DNA of 64,000 nucleotides from Candidatus Rickettsiella isopodorum (GCF_001881495.1 NZ_LUKY01000032.1:310001-374000); one strand, 5' to 3'; shown: positions 7,435 through 19,013, counted from the stretch's first letter. The notes: generated by a model from the letters alone, not told the origin. Program-made: numbers and translations.

Positions 7435-8316
7435 CTATTTTTTAACCGCGCGTGAAAGTATTTTAGCCTTCGAATTAATTTCAGAAGTGGGTGTATTGAC
7501 TGACGAAATTAATAAAACCGGCCGATTTCTATTTAATTGGGCACTCGGATCAACTTGTATACTCGCAAATTGTGTTGCAACATTCGTATTAATCGCACTA
7601 ACGACACCGACAGGATAGCCGGCTGGGTAACGTCCTCCTAAGCCAGAAGTCACTAATAGATCATTCACTTTAATATCCACTGTACCGGGAATATCTTTTA
7701 ATAAAAGTTTTGCGAGCCGTCCTCTTCCCACTAAAATTCCACGGGCATCGCTACGTACATCTTGGACAGGAATTGCACTACGAAAATCGGTCAGTAATAG
7801 CACACGACTACTTAAAAAATCTACACTGATGACTTGACCCATCACCCCATTGGCATCCAATACCGGTTGACCTACTCTGACCCCATCCGATTGTCCTTTA
7901 TCGACGATTACTTCGTTAAGTAAAGGATCGGCATTAACCAGTAATAATCGTGCCAAACGAACATGCTGCTTTTTGAGATGTTCAGTCGCAGCTAATAATT
8001 GGTTCAATTGCCTATTTTCACTTTCTAAAGCGGCATAACGTTGCAATCGAGCTTGTAATAATACTTGCTGCGTACGTAAAACGGCATTTTCAGATTGAAT
8101 TTTTTGTCGCGTTACAAAGTTGCTGCTGATAGTGTGAAATAATTGCACCGGGGCATCAACCATGTATTGCAAAGGTGCCACAACGTTATTTAAGGTGCGC
8201 CGCAGTGACGGTAAATAATGATGATAATCCAATAAAATAAGTAATAGCGATAAAAGAACAAAAAAAACTAGCCTTAACCCTAAAGAGGTTTTTCCACGGT
8301 TAAATAATAGTTTAAT
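7435..8316 (-). CDS. mreC: Rod shape-determining protein MreC (probable ATT start)
   Basis: MreC is a periplasmic, membrane-anchored scaffold of the elongasome. The visible product has a coiled coil (about residues 65-105) followed by the MreC beta domains (VIVDKGQSDGVRVGQPV, LVTSGLGGRYPAGYPVGVV). The only canonical-type start, a TTG at 8232, would delete the transmembrane anchor. The frame stays open up to the mreB stop codon and encodes IKLLFNRGKTSLGLRL plus a hydrophobic segment, which aligns residue for residue with the E. coli MreC start (MKPIFSRGPSLQIRL). The ATT at 8316 is placed exactly at the methionine and has AGGT 7 nt upstream, so it is taken as the start. From there the protein has 293 residues. 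The gap to mreB is 12 bp. Confidence 0.9.
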   Translation of the reverse strand: MKLLFNRGKTSLGLRLVFFVLLSLLLILLDYHHYLPSLRRTLNNVVAPLQYMVDAPVQLFHTISSNFVTRQKIQSENAVLRTQQVLLQARLQRYAALESENRQLNQLLAATEHLKKQHVRLARLLLVNADPLLNEVIVDKGQSDGVRVGQPVLDANGVMGQVISVDFLSSRVLLLTDFRSAIPVQDVRSDARGILVGRGRLAKLLLKDIPGTVDIKVNDLLVTSGLGGRYPAGYPVGVVSAINTNVATQFASIQVDPSAQLNRNRPVLLISSVNTPTSEINSKAKILSRAVKK

Positions 8317-8328
8317 AGCGCTTACCTG

Positions 8329-9381
<1,053 letters not shown>

Positions 9382-9524
9382 CTACGTATGAGCGTTTACC
9401 TACACAATATAGTGTGTGCCTAAGCACTTTAGCAAATCTAGAAGATTTTATGCAAGCAACCTGACAAGATAGGAAAAATAAAATCGCAGAAAGTCTGGAG
9501 TCACTTCAACATAATATTTTCAGA

Positions 9525-9553
9525 TTCGCAAATTTAAGCGTAATAGGTATAAT
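9525..9553 (+). promoter_or_regulatory. Probable sigma70 promoter of gatCAB
   Basis: TTCGCA at 9525-9530 and a perfect TATAAT at 9548-9553 are separated by 17 bp, 44 bp before the gatC start codon. It lies in the divergent gap between mreB and gatC. Confidence 0.55.
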
Positions 9554-9596
9554 ACCGAGCTTTTTATAGTATTTTAGATTTGGAGTTTTGTTCGCT

Positions 9597-9884
9597 ATGG
9601 TGATTACACTTGAAAATGTTAATAAAATTGCTGATCTCGCTAGGATACAAATCGATCCTAAGGAAGCTACTCGATACTTAATCAGTCTACAAGACATTTT
9701 TAAGCTAGCCAGTCAAATGGATGCGGTCGATACTGTCTCGGTACAGCCCGTCGCTCATCCTTTTGGCATCACTCAACGCTTACGTCCTGATAAAATCACT
9801 GAGATTGTACATAGAAAAGATTTTCAACAACTCACTGACTCTACAGAAGCAGGACTCTATTGCGTCCCCCTTGTTTTAGAATAA
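9597..9884 (+). CDS. gatC: Glutamyl-tRNA(Gln)/aspartyl-tRNA(Asn) amidotransferase subunit C
   Basis: GatC is the small stabilising subunit of the GatCAB amidotransferase, which converts mischarged Glu-tRNA(Gln) or Asp-tRNA(Asn) to the correct aminoacyl-tRNA. The 95 residues contain the family pattern VNKIADLARIQIDPKEA, and LRPDKITE followed by a C-terminal GLYCVPLVLE. The ATG at 9597 is favoured over a TTG at 9588 because GGAG lies upstream and homology begins there. It is the first of three closely packed gat genes. Confidence 0.92.
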   Translation: MVITLENVNKIADLARIQIDPKEATRYLISLQDIFKLASQMDAVDTVSVQPVAHPFGITQRLRPDKITEIVHRKDFQQLTDSTEAGLYCVPLVLE

Positions 9885-9905
9885 CTTTAGAAGAGATTAA
9901 CAACT

Positions 9906-11363
9906 ATGCATAACCATACGCTCGCTGAGTTATCTACCGCCCTTCGAGCCAAAAAAATATCAAGCACAGAGTTAACCCAACATTTTTTAGCGCGTATCGA
10001 TAAATATGATAAAACCTTAAACAGTTTTATTACGATCACACCCACTGTAGCGCTAGAGCAAGCCAAACAGGCTGATCGACAACATCAAAATGGCAGTGCG
10101 GGGCCTTTGACTGGGATTCCTTTTGCACATAAAGATATTTTTTGCACGACAGGCATTAAAACCAGTTGCGCATCTAAAATGTTAGATAATTTTATTCCTC
10201 CCTATGACGCAACATTGGTCAATCGGCTGAATCAAGCAGGGACCGTGCTATTAGGGAAAACTAATATGGATGAGTTTGCTATGGGCTCATCCAATGAAAA
10301 TAGTTTTTATGGTGCAGTAAAAAACCCTTGGGATATCTCGCGTGTACCCGGCGGATCTTCTGGTGGTTCGAGTGCTGCCGTTGCTGCTCGATTAACGCCT
10401 GCCGCCACAGGTACCGATACGGGAGGTTCCATAAGACAACCCGCTGCACTATGCAATCTTACTGGACTTAAACCCACTTATGGCCGGGTTTCACGCTATG
10501 GGCTTATTGCCTTTGCCTCTAGCTTAGATCAAGCCGGTCCAATGACACAGACCGCTGAAGATGCCGCGCTCCTAATGAATGCCATGGCAGGTTTTGATGA
10601 AAAAGATTCTACAAGCATCGACCAGCCGGTTCCCAACTATTTATTGACATTGAATGATTCTCTCGAAGGCTTAAAAATTGGTTTGCCAAAAGAATATTTT
10701 TCGCAAGATCTTGATCCTAAAGTTGCAGCAACCATCCAAGCCGCTATTAAGCTCTATGAAAAATTAGGCGCAAAAGTGAGTAGCGTCAGTTTACCTAACT
10801 GTCATTTAGTTATTCCGCTTTATTATATTATTGCATCCGCTGAATGTTCTTCCAATCTTGCTCGTTATGATGGTGTGCGTTACGGTTATCGCTGTAATAA
10901 TCCGACTGATTTAAAAGATCTTTATGAAAGAACCCGCGGTGAAGGATTTGGTAATGAAGTAAAAAGACGGCTGTTGATGGGTACTTATGTCTTATCCGCT
11001 GGATCTTATGATGCTTATTACGCTAAAGCACAAAAAATTCGCGCTCTTTTAATTCAAGAATTTAAAGAAGCTTTTCAGCAGGTTGATATCTTATTAGGAC
11101 CTACCACACCAACAACTGCATTCAAACTAGGTGAAAAAACCAACGACCCGGTGAGTATGTATTTATCCGATATTTACACGATCGCTATCAATTTAGCAGG
11201 CCTACCTGCTGTTTCAATTCCAGTAGGCTTTCTTGATGGACTTCCCTTAGGGATGCAACTCATTGGCCGACCTTTTACTGAAGCAAAATTATTGAATGCC
11301 GCACATCGTTATCAACAAGCGACCGATTGGCATCAAAAAGTACCGGAGAGTTTTAATCTATGA
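9906..11363 (+). CDS. gatA: Glutamyl-tRNA(Gln)/aspartyl-tRNA(Asn) amidotransferase subunit A
   Basis: GatA is the glutaminase subunit, releasing ammonia from glutamine. The amidase-signature Ser-cisSer-Lys triad is visible: the Lys in [10 protein letters not shown] (about residue 77), the first Ser in [13 protein letters not shown] and the nucleophilic Ser in [11 protein letters not shown]. Its 485 residues are of normal length. Its stop overlaps the gatB start (ATGA), indicating translational coupling. Confidence 0.96.
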   Translation: MHNHTLAELSTALRAKKISSTELTQHFLARIDKYDKTLNSFITITPTVALEQAKQADRQHQNGSAGPLTGIPFAHKDIFCTTGIKTSCASKMLDNFIPPYDATLVNRLNQAGTVLLGKTNMDEFAMGSSNENSFYGAVKNPWDISRVPGGSSGGSSAAVAARLTPAATGTDTGGSIRQPAALCNLTGLKPTYGRVSRYGLIAFASSLDQAGPMTQTAEDAALLMNAMAGFDEKDSTSIDQPVPNYLLTLNDSLEGLKIGLPKEYFSQDLDPKVAATIQAAIKLYEKLGAKVSSVSLPNCHLVIPLYYIIASAECSSNLARYDGVRYGYRCNNPTDLKDLYERTRGEGFGNEVKRRLLMGTYVLSAGSYDAYYAKAQKIRALLIQEFKEAFQQVDILLGPTTPTTAFKLGEKTNDPVSMYLSDIYTIAINLAGLPAVSIPVGFLDGLPLGMQLIGRPFTEAKLLNAAHRYQQATDWHQKVPESFNL

Positions 11364-12856
11364 CCTCGGCTATACACAAAAAATCATCAAAAAATAGCAA
11401 AGTCGAGCCTGAAAAACCTGCTGATGCATGGGAATCTGTTATAGGACTTGAAGTTCACGTTCAATTATCCACACTATCAAAGCTTTTTTCAGGGGCAGCA
11501 ACCGCCTATGGCGCTGAACCCAATACACAAGCGTGCGCAATCGATTTAGCTTTACCGGGTGTACTACCCGTTTTAAATGCAGAAGCCGTGAATATGGCCA
11601 TTAAATTTGGTTTAAGTATCCAAGCAGACATCCCTCATTATTCAATTTTCTCACGTAAAAATTATTTTTACCCTGATTTGCCTAAAGGCTATCAAATTAG
11701 TCAGCATGAAAATCCTATTGTCGGCCCTGGACACTTAACGATAGTCTTAGAAAATGGAGAACAAAAAATTATTCGTATTACGCGCGCTCATTTAGAAGAA
11801 GACGCTGGAAAATCGCTACATGAGGGATTTGAAAATATGACGGGCATCGATCTGAATCGTGCCGGAACTCCTTTATTAGAAATTGTTTCAGAACCCGATT
11901 TAACTTCACCCAAAGAAGCGGTTATCTATCTTAAAACATTACATACCTTGGTTCGTTACTTGGATATCTCTGATGGTAATTTACAAGAAGGCTCATTTCG
12001 CTGCGATGCCAATGTCTCTGTACGTAGAGCTAACCAAAAACAACTAGGAAAACGCGTCGAAATTAAAAATCTAAATTCGTTTCGTTTTATAGAAAAAGCG
12101 ATTCAATATGAAATTGAACGCCAAATTGCGGTTTTAGAAAACGGTGGCCACATTGACCAAGAAACCCGTTTATATGACACCGATAAACAAGAAACTCGCC
12201 CCATGCGCAGTAAAGAGGATGCGAAAGATTATCGCTATTTTACCGACCCGGATTTATGTCCTGTCTTTATCAATGCTGATTTTATTGAAACACTCTATCA
12301 AACTTTACCTGAATTACCACAAAAAAAATTAGCTCGCTTTCAAACAGACTATAAGTTAAGTGCTTATGATGCGAGTTTACTGACAGCTACTTGCGAATTA
12401 GCTAACTATTTTGAAGAGGTTGTTAAAGAAAATGTTCCCGCTAAATTAGCCGTCAATTGGATCATGGGAGAACTTGCAGCCGCTCTAAATAAATCAAATT
12501 TCACCATTATTGAATCTCCCATTAGTGCCAAACGATTAGCTACTCTATTGCAACGAATTGCTGACAACACGATTTCTAGCAATATCGCCAAAAACGTGTT
12601 TGAAGAATTATGGAGCAGCAACAAAACCACTGATAAAATCATTCAAGAAAAAAATCTACAACAAATTACGGATCAAACCGCCATCTTGAGAATTATTGAT
12701 GAGATTTTAATAAAATATCCTGAACAATTAGCTGACTATCGATCTGGAAAAAATAAACTATTTGGTTTTTTTGTGGGTCAAGTCATGAAAGCTTCAGGTG
12801 GTAAAGTAAACCCTCAACAATTAAATCATTTATTAAAAGAAAAACTCGATCAGTAA
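11360..12856 (+). CDS. gatB: Glutamyl-tRNA(Gln)/aspartyl-tRNA(Asn) amidotransferase subunit B
   Basis: GatB binds the mischarged tRNA, activates the acceptor carboxylate and receives ammonia from GatA. The catalytic cradle motifs [25 protein letters not shown] and EEDAGKS are present, followed by the GatB/YqeY tail domain that contacts tRNA (about residues 345-498). About 25 lysine- and serine-rich residues precede the conserved core, slightly more than usual, but the ATG overlaps the gatA stop and is kept. At 498 residues it is close to the family norm. Confidence 0.95.
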   Translation: MTSAIHKKSSKNSKVEPEKPADAWESVIGLEVHVQLSTLSKLFSGAATAYGAEPNTQACAIDLALPGVLPVLNAEAVNMAIKFGLSIQADIPHYSIFSRKNYFYPDLPKGYQISQHENPIVGPGHLTIVLENGEQKIIRITRAHLEEDAGKSLHEGFENMTGIDLNRAGTPLLEIVSEPDLTSPKEAVIYLKTLHTLVRYLDISDGNLQEGSFRCDANVSVRRANQKQLGKRVEIKNLNSFRFIEKAIQYEIERQIAVLENGGHIDQETRLYDTDKQETRPMRSKEDAKDYRYFTDPDLCPVFINADFIETLYQTLPELPQKKLARFQTDYKLSAYDASLLTATCELANYFEEVVKENVPAKLAVNWIMGELAAALNKSNFTIIESPISAKRLATLLQRIADNTISSNIAKNVFEELWSSNKTTDKIIQEKNLQQITDQTAILRIIDEILIKYPEQLADYRSGKNKLFGFFVGQVMKASGGKVNPQQLNHLLKEKLDQ

Positions 12857-12865
12857 AGAAACTTT

Positions 12866-14197
12866 ATGTTATTACAAAAAATTTACATTGAGACGCATGG
12901 TTGCCAAATGAATGCGTATGATTCAGAAAGTCTATACAACCTCTTATCTCATTCTCATGGCTTAATCTTGACTAAGGATCCAAACGAAGCAGACGTCATC
13001 GTCTTAAATACCTGTTCTATTCGTGAAAAAGCGCAAGAAAAAGTTTATTCCCAGCTAGGACAATGGCGTAAAATTAAAGCCTTGCGAGCTCATATCATCA
13101 TCGCTGTAGGTGGCTGCGTCGCGAGTCAAGAAGGCGCCGGTATTATTCAACGCGCGCCTTTTGTAGACATTGTATTTGGGCCTCAGACTTTGCATCGACT
13201 TCCGGATATGATCAATCAAGTTTTAAAGAAAAAGCAAACTGTGGTTGATATTTCTTTTCCTGAAATCGAAAAATTTGATCACTTACCCGCTCCACGAGCT
13301 GAAGGTCCCCGCGCCTATGTCTCTATCATGGAAGGATGTAATAAATATTGTAGCTTTTGTGTCGTTCCTTACACACGAGGTGAAGAAATTAGTCGCCCTC
13401 TAGATGATGTTCTCGCAGAAATTGTACAACTCGGTGAACAAGGTGTCCGTGAAATTACCTTATTAGGACAAAATGTTAATGATTATCAAGGTCCTCGCCA
13501 TGAAGGCGGCATAGCCGACTTAGCGGATTTAATACGCTATATCGCCACAATAGACCCTATTTTGCGTATACGATTTACTACCTCTCACCCCTTAGCATTT
13601 TCAGAACGTTTAATTCAAGCGTATGCCGATGTACCAAAATTAGCCGATCATTTACATTTACCGGTGCAAAGTGGCTCCGATCGAGTTTTAGCGGCGATGA
13701 AGCGTGGTTATACCTCACTAGAATTTAAGTCTAAAATTCGTAAATTACGCAAAGTTCGACCCAATATTGCTATTTCTTCAGATTTTATTATTGGCTTTCC
13801 TGGAGAAACTGAAGCAGACTTTCAAGCCACTCTTAATTTAGTCGAATCTATAGGTTTTGATCATTCATTTAGTTTTATTTACAGTCGCCGACCTGGTACG
13901 CCGGCAGCAGAACTTCCAGATGATGTATCTCCCCTCGTAAAAAAACAACGTTTACAGATCCTCCAAAATCTCCTAGTATTTCAAGGACAGGCCCTAAGTA
14001 AAAAAATGTGCGGTAAGGTCCATCAAATATTGGTTGAAGGTCCTTCTAAGAAAAATAAAGAGGAATTTCAAGGGCGTACAGAAAATAACCGTGTGGTTAA
14101 CTTCAGAGGTCACGCGCGCTTAATAGGTCAATTAGTTCCTATTACTATTACTGAGGTATTAAGAAACTCTTTACGAGGAGAATTAATAGTAAATTGA
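12866..14197 (+). CDS. miaB: tRNA-2-methylthio-N6-dimethylallyladenosine synthase MiaB
   Basis: MiaB is a radical-SAM methylthiotransferase that modifies i6A37 of tRNAs reading UNN codons. The N-terminal UPF0004 domain has the auxiliary-cluster cysteines in [21 protein letters not shown] and GGCVAS. The radical-SAM cluster is the CNKYCSFC motif at about residue 150, and a TRAM domain closes the protein (about 375-440). The order miaB-phoH-ybeY-corC is the classic gammaproteobacterial arrangement, and it directly follows gatB by 9 bp. Length 443 is normal. Confidence 0.96.
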   Translation: MLLQKIYIETHGCQMNAYDSESLYNLLSHSHGLILTKDPNEADVIVLNTCSIREKAQEKVYSQLGQWRKIKALRAHIIIAVGGCVASQEGAGIIQRAPFVDIVFGPQTLHRLPDMINQVLKKKQTVVDISFPEIEKFDHLPAPRAEGPRAYVSIMEGCNKYCSFCVVPYTRGEEISRPLDDVLAEIVQLGEQGVREITLLGQNVNDYQGPRHEGGIADLADLIRYIATIDPILRIRFTTSHPLAFSERLIQAYADVPKLADHLHLPVQSGSDRVLAAMKRGYTSLEFKSKIRKLRKVRPNIAISSDFIIGFPGETEADFQATLNLVESIGFDHSFSFIYSRRPGTPAAELPDDVSPLVKKQRLQILQNLLVFQGQALSKKMCGKVHQILVEGPSKKNKEEFQGRTENNRVVNFRGHARLIGQLVPITITEVLRNSLRGELIVN

Positions 14198-15174
14198 ATA
14201 CTCAAGCTTATACTTTTCAACTCATGCCCGAAGATAATCATCGTTTAGCGAATCTTTGTGGTCCCTTTGATCAGCATTTACGTCAAATTGAGCAAAAACT
14301 CAACGTTTGCATTTATAATCGTGGTCATGACTTTCAAATTAACGGCCCTAACTCTGCTGTTGAAGTTGCCGCTAAAGTTTTACACCATCTTTACGCAGAA
14401 ACCGGCACAAAAAAACACACACTCACGTCGAATACTATTCATCTCGTCTTGCAAACCGCTCAAACTGATCCGAATATGACACTAAAGCCCCTTCAAACAC
14501 CTGGTATTGTGATTCCAACTAAACGTGGGCCTATCAAACCTCATAGCCCAAATCAAGCACTTTATATCGATCGTATTTTAAATCACGATATAAATTTTGG
14601 TTTAGGCCCTGCGGGAACCGGTAAAACTTACTTGGCTGTCGCTTGCGCAGTATCCGCGCTAGAGAAAGAACAAATTAGCCGAGTCATACTCGTTAGACCC
14701 GCCGTTGAAGCGGGTGAAAAGCTAGGTTTTTTACCGGGTGATTTTTCGCAAAAACTCGATCCCTACTTTCGCCCCCTTTATGATGCATTGAATGATATGC
14801 TCGGTTTTGAATTAGTGATGCAACTCGTCGAACAACACATTATTGAAGTCGTTCCTTTAGCTTATATGCGTGGACGTACATTAAATGATGCCTTTATTAT
14901 TTTGGATGAAGCTCAAAATACCACGAAAGAACAAATGAAAATGTTTTTGACACGCATCGGTTTTAATTCCAAAGTGGTTGTGAGTGGTGATACTACACAA
15001 ACCGATTTACCGCGTGGCCTAGAATCAGGTCTGTGTCATTGTTTAAATATTTTAAAAAAAATAAAGGGTATCAGCTTTACTGAATTTCAAATGCAAGATA
15101 TTGTCAGACATACATTGGTACAAGCCATACTACAAGCTTATGCGCAAAACGAAAGCCAAAGAAAAGCGCATTAA
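14194..15174 (+). CDS. ybeZ: PhoH-like ATPase (YbeZ)
   Basis: This is a cytoplasmic P-loop NTPase of the PhoH family, thought to act with YbeY in RNA or ribosome metabolism. It has a Walker A sequence [11 protein letters not shown] (about residue 140) and Walker [10 protein letters not shown], with an N-terminal KH-like region. The start is a TTG at 14194 that overlaps the miaB stop by 4 bp; GGAG lies some 14 nt upstream, and no better-supported ATG exists nearby (an ATG at 14224 lacks a ribosome-binding site). Length 326 is slightly below the E. coli protein (346). Confidence 0.92.
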   Translation: MNTQAYTFQLMPEDNHRLANLCGPFDQHLRQIEQKLNVCIYNRGHDFQINGPNSAVEVAAKVLHHLYAETGTKKHTLTSNTIHLVLQTAQTDPNMTLKPLQTPGIVIPTKRGPIKPHSPNQALYIDRILNHDINFGLGPAGTGKTYLAVACAVSALEKEQISRVILVRPAVEAGEKLGFLPGDFSQKLDPYFRPLYDALNDMLGFELVMQLVEQHIIEVVPLAYMRGRTLNDAFIILDEAQNTTKEQMKMFLTRIGFNSKVVVSGDTTQTDLPRGLESGLCHCLNILKKIKGISFTEFQMQDIVRHTLVQAILQAYAQNESQRKAH

Positions 15175-15613
15175 AATCACGATACAAACTGTTACTAGTC
15201 ACACTTTTATTCCTAGTCGTTATTTCCTGCAACAATGGGTAAACAAAGCGTTCTCAAATAAAATTGGAAGTAGCGCAGTGAATATACGGCTTGTTAGTAA
15301 AAAAGAAAGTGCTGAGCTGAATAACTTTTATCGACATAAAAAAGGACCTACTAATATCTTATCATTTCCTTTTGAGCCGCCACCTAAAATTTCCTCACCG
15401 TTTCTAGGCGATTTAGTCATATGCGCCATGCTGGTTAATCAAGAAGCTAAACAACAAGCAAAAACCCGCTTAGCCCATTGGGCACATCTGGTTATTCATG
15501 GTTGTTTACATTTGATCGGTTATGATCATATTTATAACAAAGAGGCCACCCAAATGGAAACCATAGAAATTCAATTATTAAAGGAATTAGGTTATGAAAA
15601 CCCCTACATCTGA
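15140..15613 (+). CDS. ybeY: Endoribonuclease YbeY (16S rRNA maturation)
   Basis: YbeY is a zinc metalloprotein needed for 16S rRNA 3'-end maturation and ribosome quality control. The zinc-binding signature HGCLHLIGYDH is present near residue 115, preceded by PTNILSFPFE and LGDLVI. The open frame extends upstream inside phoH to 15101, but starting at the ATG at 15140 gives 157 residues, matching the E. coli length and still overlapping phoH by 35 bp. The gene overlaps the downstream corC by 20 bp. Confidence 0.93.
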   Translation: MRKTKAKEKRIKITIQTVTSHTFIPSRYFLQQWVNKAFSNKIGSSAVNIRLVSKKESAELNNFYRHKKGPTNILSFPFEPPPKISSPFLGDLVICAMLVNQEAKQQAKTRLAHWAHLVIHGCLHLIGYDHIYNKEATQMETIEIQLLKELGYENPYI

Positions 15614-16451
15614 CGATAAACTTAAGATAAAAAAAAATCGTCAGCCCTGGCTCACTCGTGTTCATCAAGCTTTCAAGCAAGGTCCTAAAAATAGAAAACA
15701 ACTGATAGAATTATTGCATTACTCACGCCAGCGCAACCTACTCAACTCACAGGCGCTCAAAATGCTTGAAGGCGTATTACAAATCTCTGACATCCATGTC
15801 AGAGATATTATGGTTCCTCATGCCAAAATTACCATTATTTCCGAAAAGGCTAATTTAGCAACCTTACTTCCTATCGTTATCGAATCGGGTCATTCGCGTT
15901 TCCCGGTTATTAATGATGAACGACGTGTTATTGGTTTATTATTGGCAAAGGACTTGCTCAAATTCAATCCATTAGACCATCAAGACAGTTTTGATATCCG
16001 TGATATCTTACGCCCTGTGGTGTTTATACCGGAAAGTAAACGCTTAAACAGTTTACTCGAAGAATTTCAACATAAACATTATCATATGGCTATTGTCGTT
16101 GACGAATATGGTGCCGTATCTGGTCTAGTGACTATTGAAGATGTTTTAGAAGAAATTGTGGGTGAAATTGAAGATGAATATGATGCTAATGAGGAAGTTT
16201 TTATACAAGAACAAAATCCTAATCAATTTATTGTCAAAGCCATGATGCCCATTGAGGATTTTAATGATTTTTTTAATTCTCATTTAGCGACCGATCAATT
16301 TGATACCATCGGTGGAGTCATCGCGAATCGTTTTGGTTATTTACCGAAACGCGGCGCCAGTACGACTATTCATCCTTTTCGATTTAAAGTTTTACGTGCT
16401 GATAATCGTCTTATTCGTCTATTGCAAGTCAATATTGAAAAAACCAACTAG
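15594..16451 (+). CDS. corC: CorC/HlyC-family CBS-domain protein (YbeX)
   Basis: The product of 285 residues has two CBS domains (about 65-190; VRDIMVPHAKITI, FPVINDERRVIGLL and YGAVSGLVTIEDVLEEIVGE) and a C-terminal CorC/HlyC domain (about 200-280; IGGVIANRFGYLPKRG). In E. coli the homologue YbeX is linked to magnesium/cobalt efflux and to ribosome metabolism. It has no transmembrane domain, as expected for the short CorC type. It follows ybeY with a 20-bp overlap. In many gammaproteobacteria lnt comes next; here an aldehyde dehydrogenase takes that place. Confidence 0.92.
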   Translation: MKTPTSDDKLKIKKNRQPWLTRVHQAFKQGPKNRKQLIELLHYSRQRNLLNSQALKMLEGVLQISDIHVRDIMVPHAKITIISEKANLATLLPIVIESGHSRFPVINDERRVIGLLLAKDLLKFNPLDHQDSFDIRDILRPVVFIPESKRLNSLLEEFQHKHYHMAIVVDEYGAVSGLVTIEDVLEEIVGEIEDEYDANEEVFIQEQNPNQFIVKAMMPIEDFNDFFNSHLATDQFDTIGGVIANRFGYLPKRGASTTIHPFRFKVLRADNRLIRLLQVNIEKTN

Positions 16452-16463
16452 GGAATGCTCCAT

Positions 16464-17909
16464 ATGAAATTAAATAATGCTTCGCTGTTTCAGCAAAGTT
16501 GTTTTATTAATGGAAAATGGATCCATGCAAAAAAAACTATCCAAGTTAACAATCCTGCTACCGAGGAAAACATTGGAACGGTTCCTGATTTAGAAACAGC
16601 AAACGTACTTGATGCCATCGCCGCCGCCGCCGCAGCCTGGCCGATGTGGCGATCAAAAACCGCCGTAGAACGTGGCGAATTACTCTATCGTTGGTACACA
16701 CTTATTTTAGAAAATATCGACGATTTAGCGCGGTTGCTCACGATAGAGCAAGGAAAACCCATTAGAGAAGCTAAGGAAGAAATTCGTTACGGCGCCTCTT
16801 TTATCCAATGGTTTTCCGAAGAAGGCAAACGCATCTATGGTGACATCATACCCGCACCATTAGCCAACCAGCATTTGTTCGTCAACAAACAATCCGTAGG
16901 CGTGGTAGGTGCTATTACACCATGGAATTTTCCTAACGCCATGATCACACGTAAATGTGCACCCGCTTTAGCCGCTGGCTGTTCCATTGTACTCAAACCT
17001 TCGGGATTAACACCTTTTTCAGCCTTAGCATTAGCGGTACTCGCCGAAAAAGCCGGCATACCACCCGGTGTATTTAATATCGTTACGGGTAATTCTGAAT
17101 TGATCGGCACTATTTTTACCGACAGCTCTTCAATACGCAAGCTTTCATTCACTGGCTCTACAGCTATTGGCAAATTATTAATGCAGAAAGCAGCTAATTC
17201 GGTAAAAAAAATATCCCTAGAATTAGGCGGCAATGCACCGTTTATTGTTTTTGATGATGCCGATATCAATCAAGCAATCCTAGGCGCTATTGCATCAAAA
17301 TTCCGTAATAGTGGCCAAACGTGTATATGCACCAATCGTTTTTATATTCATGAAAAAATTTATGAACGTTTTACAAAAAAATTAGCTGATGCCATTCAAC
17401 AGTTAAAAGTAGGTAATGGTCTAGAAGATACTGTTCAAATAGGTCCTTTGATCAATCAAGCGGCGGTTAAGAAAGTAGAAAAACATATTACCGATGCATT
17501 GCATCAAGGAGCCGAACTGGTATGTGGCGGAAAAATACATACGTTAGGTGGGAGTTTCTTCCAACCGACACTCTTAAAAAATTGCACAGCCACTATGTTA
17601 ATTGCCAAAGAGGAAACCTTTGGACCTGTCGCGGCATTATTTAAGTTTTCTGAGGAAAAAGAAGTCATCGATTTAGCCAATGCCACTGAATATGGACTCG
17701 CTGCTTATTTTTATACGAAAAAAGTTGATCGGGTTATCCATGTCGCCCAACAACTCGACTATGGTATCGTCGGCGTCAACACCGGGCGCGCTTCGAATGA
17801 AGTCGCACCCTTCGGTGGTTTCAAGCAGTCTGGCATTGGGCGTGAGGGCTCAAAATATGGTATCGAAGACTATTTAGAAATTAAATATATCTGTTTAAAT
17901 ACAGAATAA
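16464..17909 (+). CDS. gabD: NAD(P)-dependent aldehyde dehydrogenase, succinate-semialdehyde dehydrogenase type
   Basis: This 481-residue enzyme would oxidise an aldehyde, most likely succinate semialdehyde, to the acid. The family motifs are GAITPWNFPNAMITRK (Asn of the oxyanion hole), the Glu in KISLELGGNAP and the nucleophilic Cys in NSGQTCICTNRFYIH, followed by PFGGFKQSGIGREG. The double-Cys arrangement TCIC and the FTGSTAIGKLL sequence are typical of GabD. The ATG at 16464 is preferred over 16455 because AGGG is then at suitable spacing. It follows corC by 12 bp and could be co-transcribed. Substrate specificity is inferred; other semialdehydes are possible. Confidence 0.85.
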   Translation: MKLNNASLFQQSCFINGKWIHAKKTIQVNNPATEENIGTVPDLETANVLDAIAAAAAAWPMWRSKTAVERGELLYRWYTLILENIDDLARLLTIEQGKPIREAKEEIRYGASFIQWFSEEGKRIYGDIIPAPLANQHLFVNKQSVGVVGAITPWNFPNAMITRKCAPALAAGCSIVLKPSGLTPFSALALAVLAEKAGIPPGVFNIVTGNSELIGTIFTDSSSIRKLSFTGSTAIGKLLMQKAANSVKKISLELGGNAPFIVFDDADINQAILGAIASKFRNSGQTCICTNRFYIHEKIYERFTKKLADAIQQLKVGNGLEDTVQIGPLINQAAVKKVEKHITDALHQGAELVCGGKIHTLGGSFFQPTLLKNCTATMLIAKEETFGPVAALFKFSEEKEVIDLANATEYGLAAYFYTKKVDRVIHVAQQLDYGIVGVNTGRASNEVAPFGGFKQSGIGREGSKYGIEDYLEIKYICLNTE

Positions 17910-17916
17910 ATACAGA

Positions 17917-18828
17917 CTATCTTGTTCTAAACATATTATCGCTTGGTACTATGTCTGGAAGTAATGTATAAGCAAATTTTGCTTTGTTTTCTTTAAATGC
18001 CCCCAGTTTTAACAATTTCGTGCTTATAACAGGGCTAATAGGTCTTAACAATTTTTTAACCGCATCTCTTTGATAGGGTTTAAAGTAACTTAATAGATCG
18101 ATATAACATTCCTTTGATAGTTGGCCATTTTGTCGTTGAAAGCCTTCTATCTGATCCCTCATCAAAGGAGAGTTCAAGAACTTAATGGCATCATTTGGAG
18201 GAAAAAGTTTAATAAAATTTTTAAGATCTTCTATTTTCATAGAGGCAATGATGGCTTGATGACCATATTCCTGAACGTTTCTTTTAAAAAAATTTAATGT
18301 CGATTCAGAACACTCTTTTATAATGGATAATCTGAATTGTGCGAGTGATAATTGACTCCTCTTAGTGACCTTAGCCTGTGATTCGTTATTACTTTCTCTA
18401 GAATTCGTATTAGATTGACAGCGATTATAAATCTTATCTTCTGTTCTTTTTGGTATTGAATAGGGAGTCATTCTCTTGACATTTTGTTTAGCAGGAAAAA
18501 TACCCGCAAAATTTTTTTTATCGAATGGTAATAAATCATTGAAAGCCGGATCCTGGGATAAACAAGCGCTAAGTACTTTTATTTCGAGTTCAGATAGCGC
18601 AGACAATTTAATATCAAAATGTTTTAATAAAAGTTTGAAGGCATTAAATCGATCGAGCTTAGGAAACAAAAAAAGAATCGCTTTTAATTGGATAGACTTA
18701 AGTTCAAAATTTTTTAGTTTATTTTCCTTAATTAAATTTTTTAATTCAACAATCCGTAGCTCTGAATATTTAATTTTTTTAAAATGATTTAATAAGCTTA
18801 GCTTTTTGTTATTGGTTATAGTTATCAT
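17917..18828 (-). CDS. Unknown lineage-specific helical protein (303 aa)
   Basis: The protein is lysine-, leucine- and phenylalanine-rich, predicted largely helical, without signal peptide or membrane segment. Two helix-rich blocks (about 1-110 and 160-300) are joined by a polar, serine/asparagine-rich linker (about 125-160, with SNTNSRESNNES). It is more AT-rich than its neighbours. It converges on the aldehyde dehydrogenase gene (8 bp between stops) and stands alone on the minus strand. No family is recognised. The composition and isolation resemble intracellular-pathogen effector genes, but there is no direct evidence of secretion. Confidence 0.6.
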   Translation of the reverse strand: MITITNNKKLSLLNHFKKIKYSELRIVELKNLIKENKLKNFELKSIQLKAILFLFPKLDRFNAFKLLLKHFDIKLSALSELEIKVLSACLSQDPAFNDLLPFDKKNFAGIFPAKQNVKRMTPYSIPKRTEDKIYNRCQSNTNSRESNNESQAKVTKRSQLSLAQFRLSIIKECSESTLNFFKRNVQEYGHQAIIASMKIEDLKNFIKLFPPNDAIKFLNSPLMRDQIEGFQRQNGQLSKECYIDLLSYFKPYQRDAVKKLLRPISPVISTKLLKLGAFKENKAKFAYTLLPDIVPSDNMFRTR

Positions 18829-19013
18829 AATCTTATTATTAGAAAAAGTGGTGGCGTGTAGTCTAACAGAAAATTTTTACTGCTCAGTATATAAAATTAT
18901 TCAAGCAAAATATTTCATATTATATTTATGCACTATTAATTTTATTGATAGAATACAGCAATAACCTCCCATCCTAGCTTATCAAGCATTCTATCTAAAC
19001 AATTTTAAACGCT

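Noticed and set aside
16835-17269. 144-codon minus-strand frame opposite the aldehyde dehydrogenase.
   Set aside because: It lies fully inside a conserved gene and shows no independent motif.
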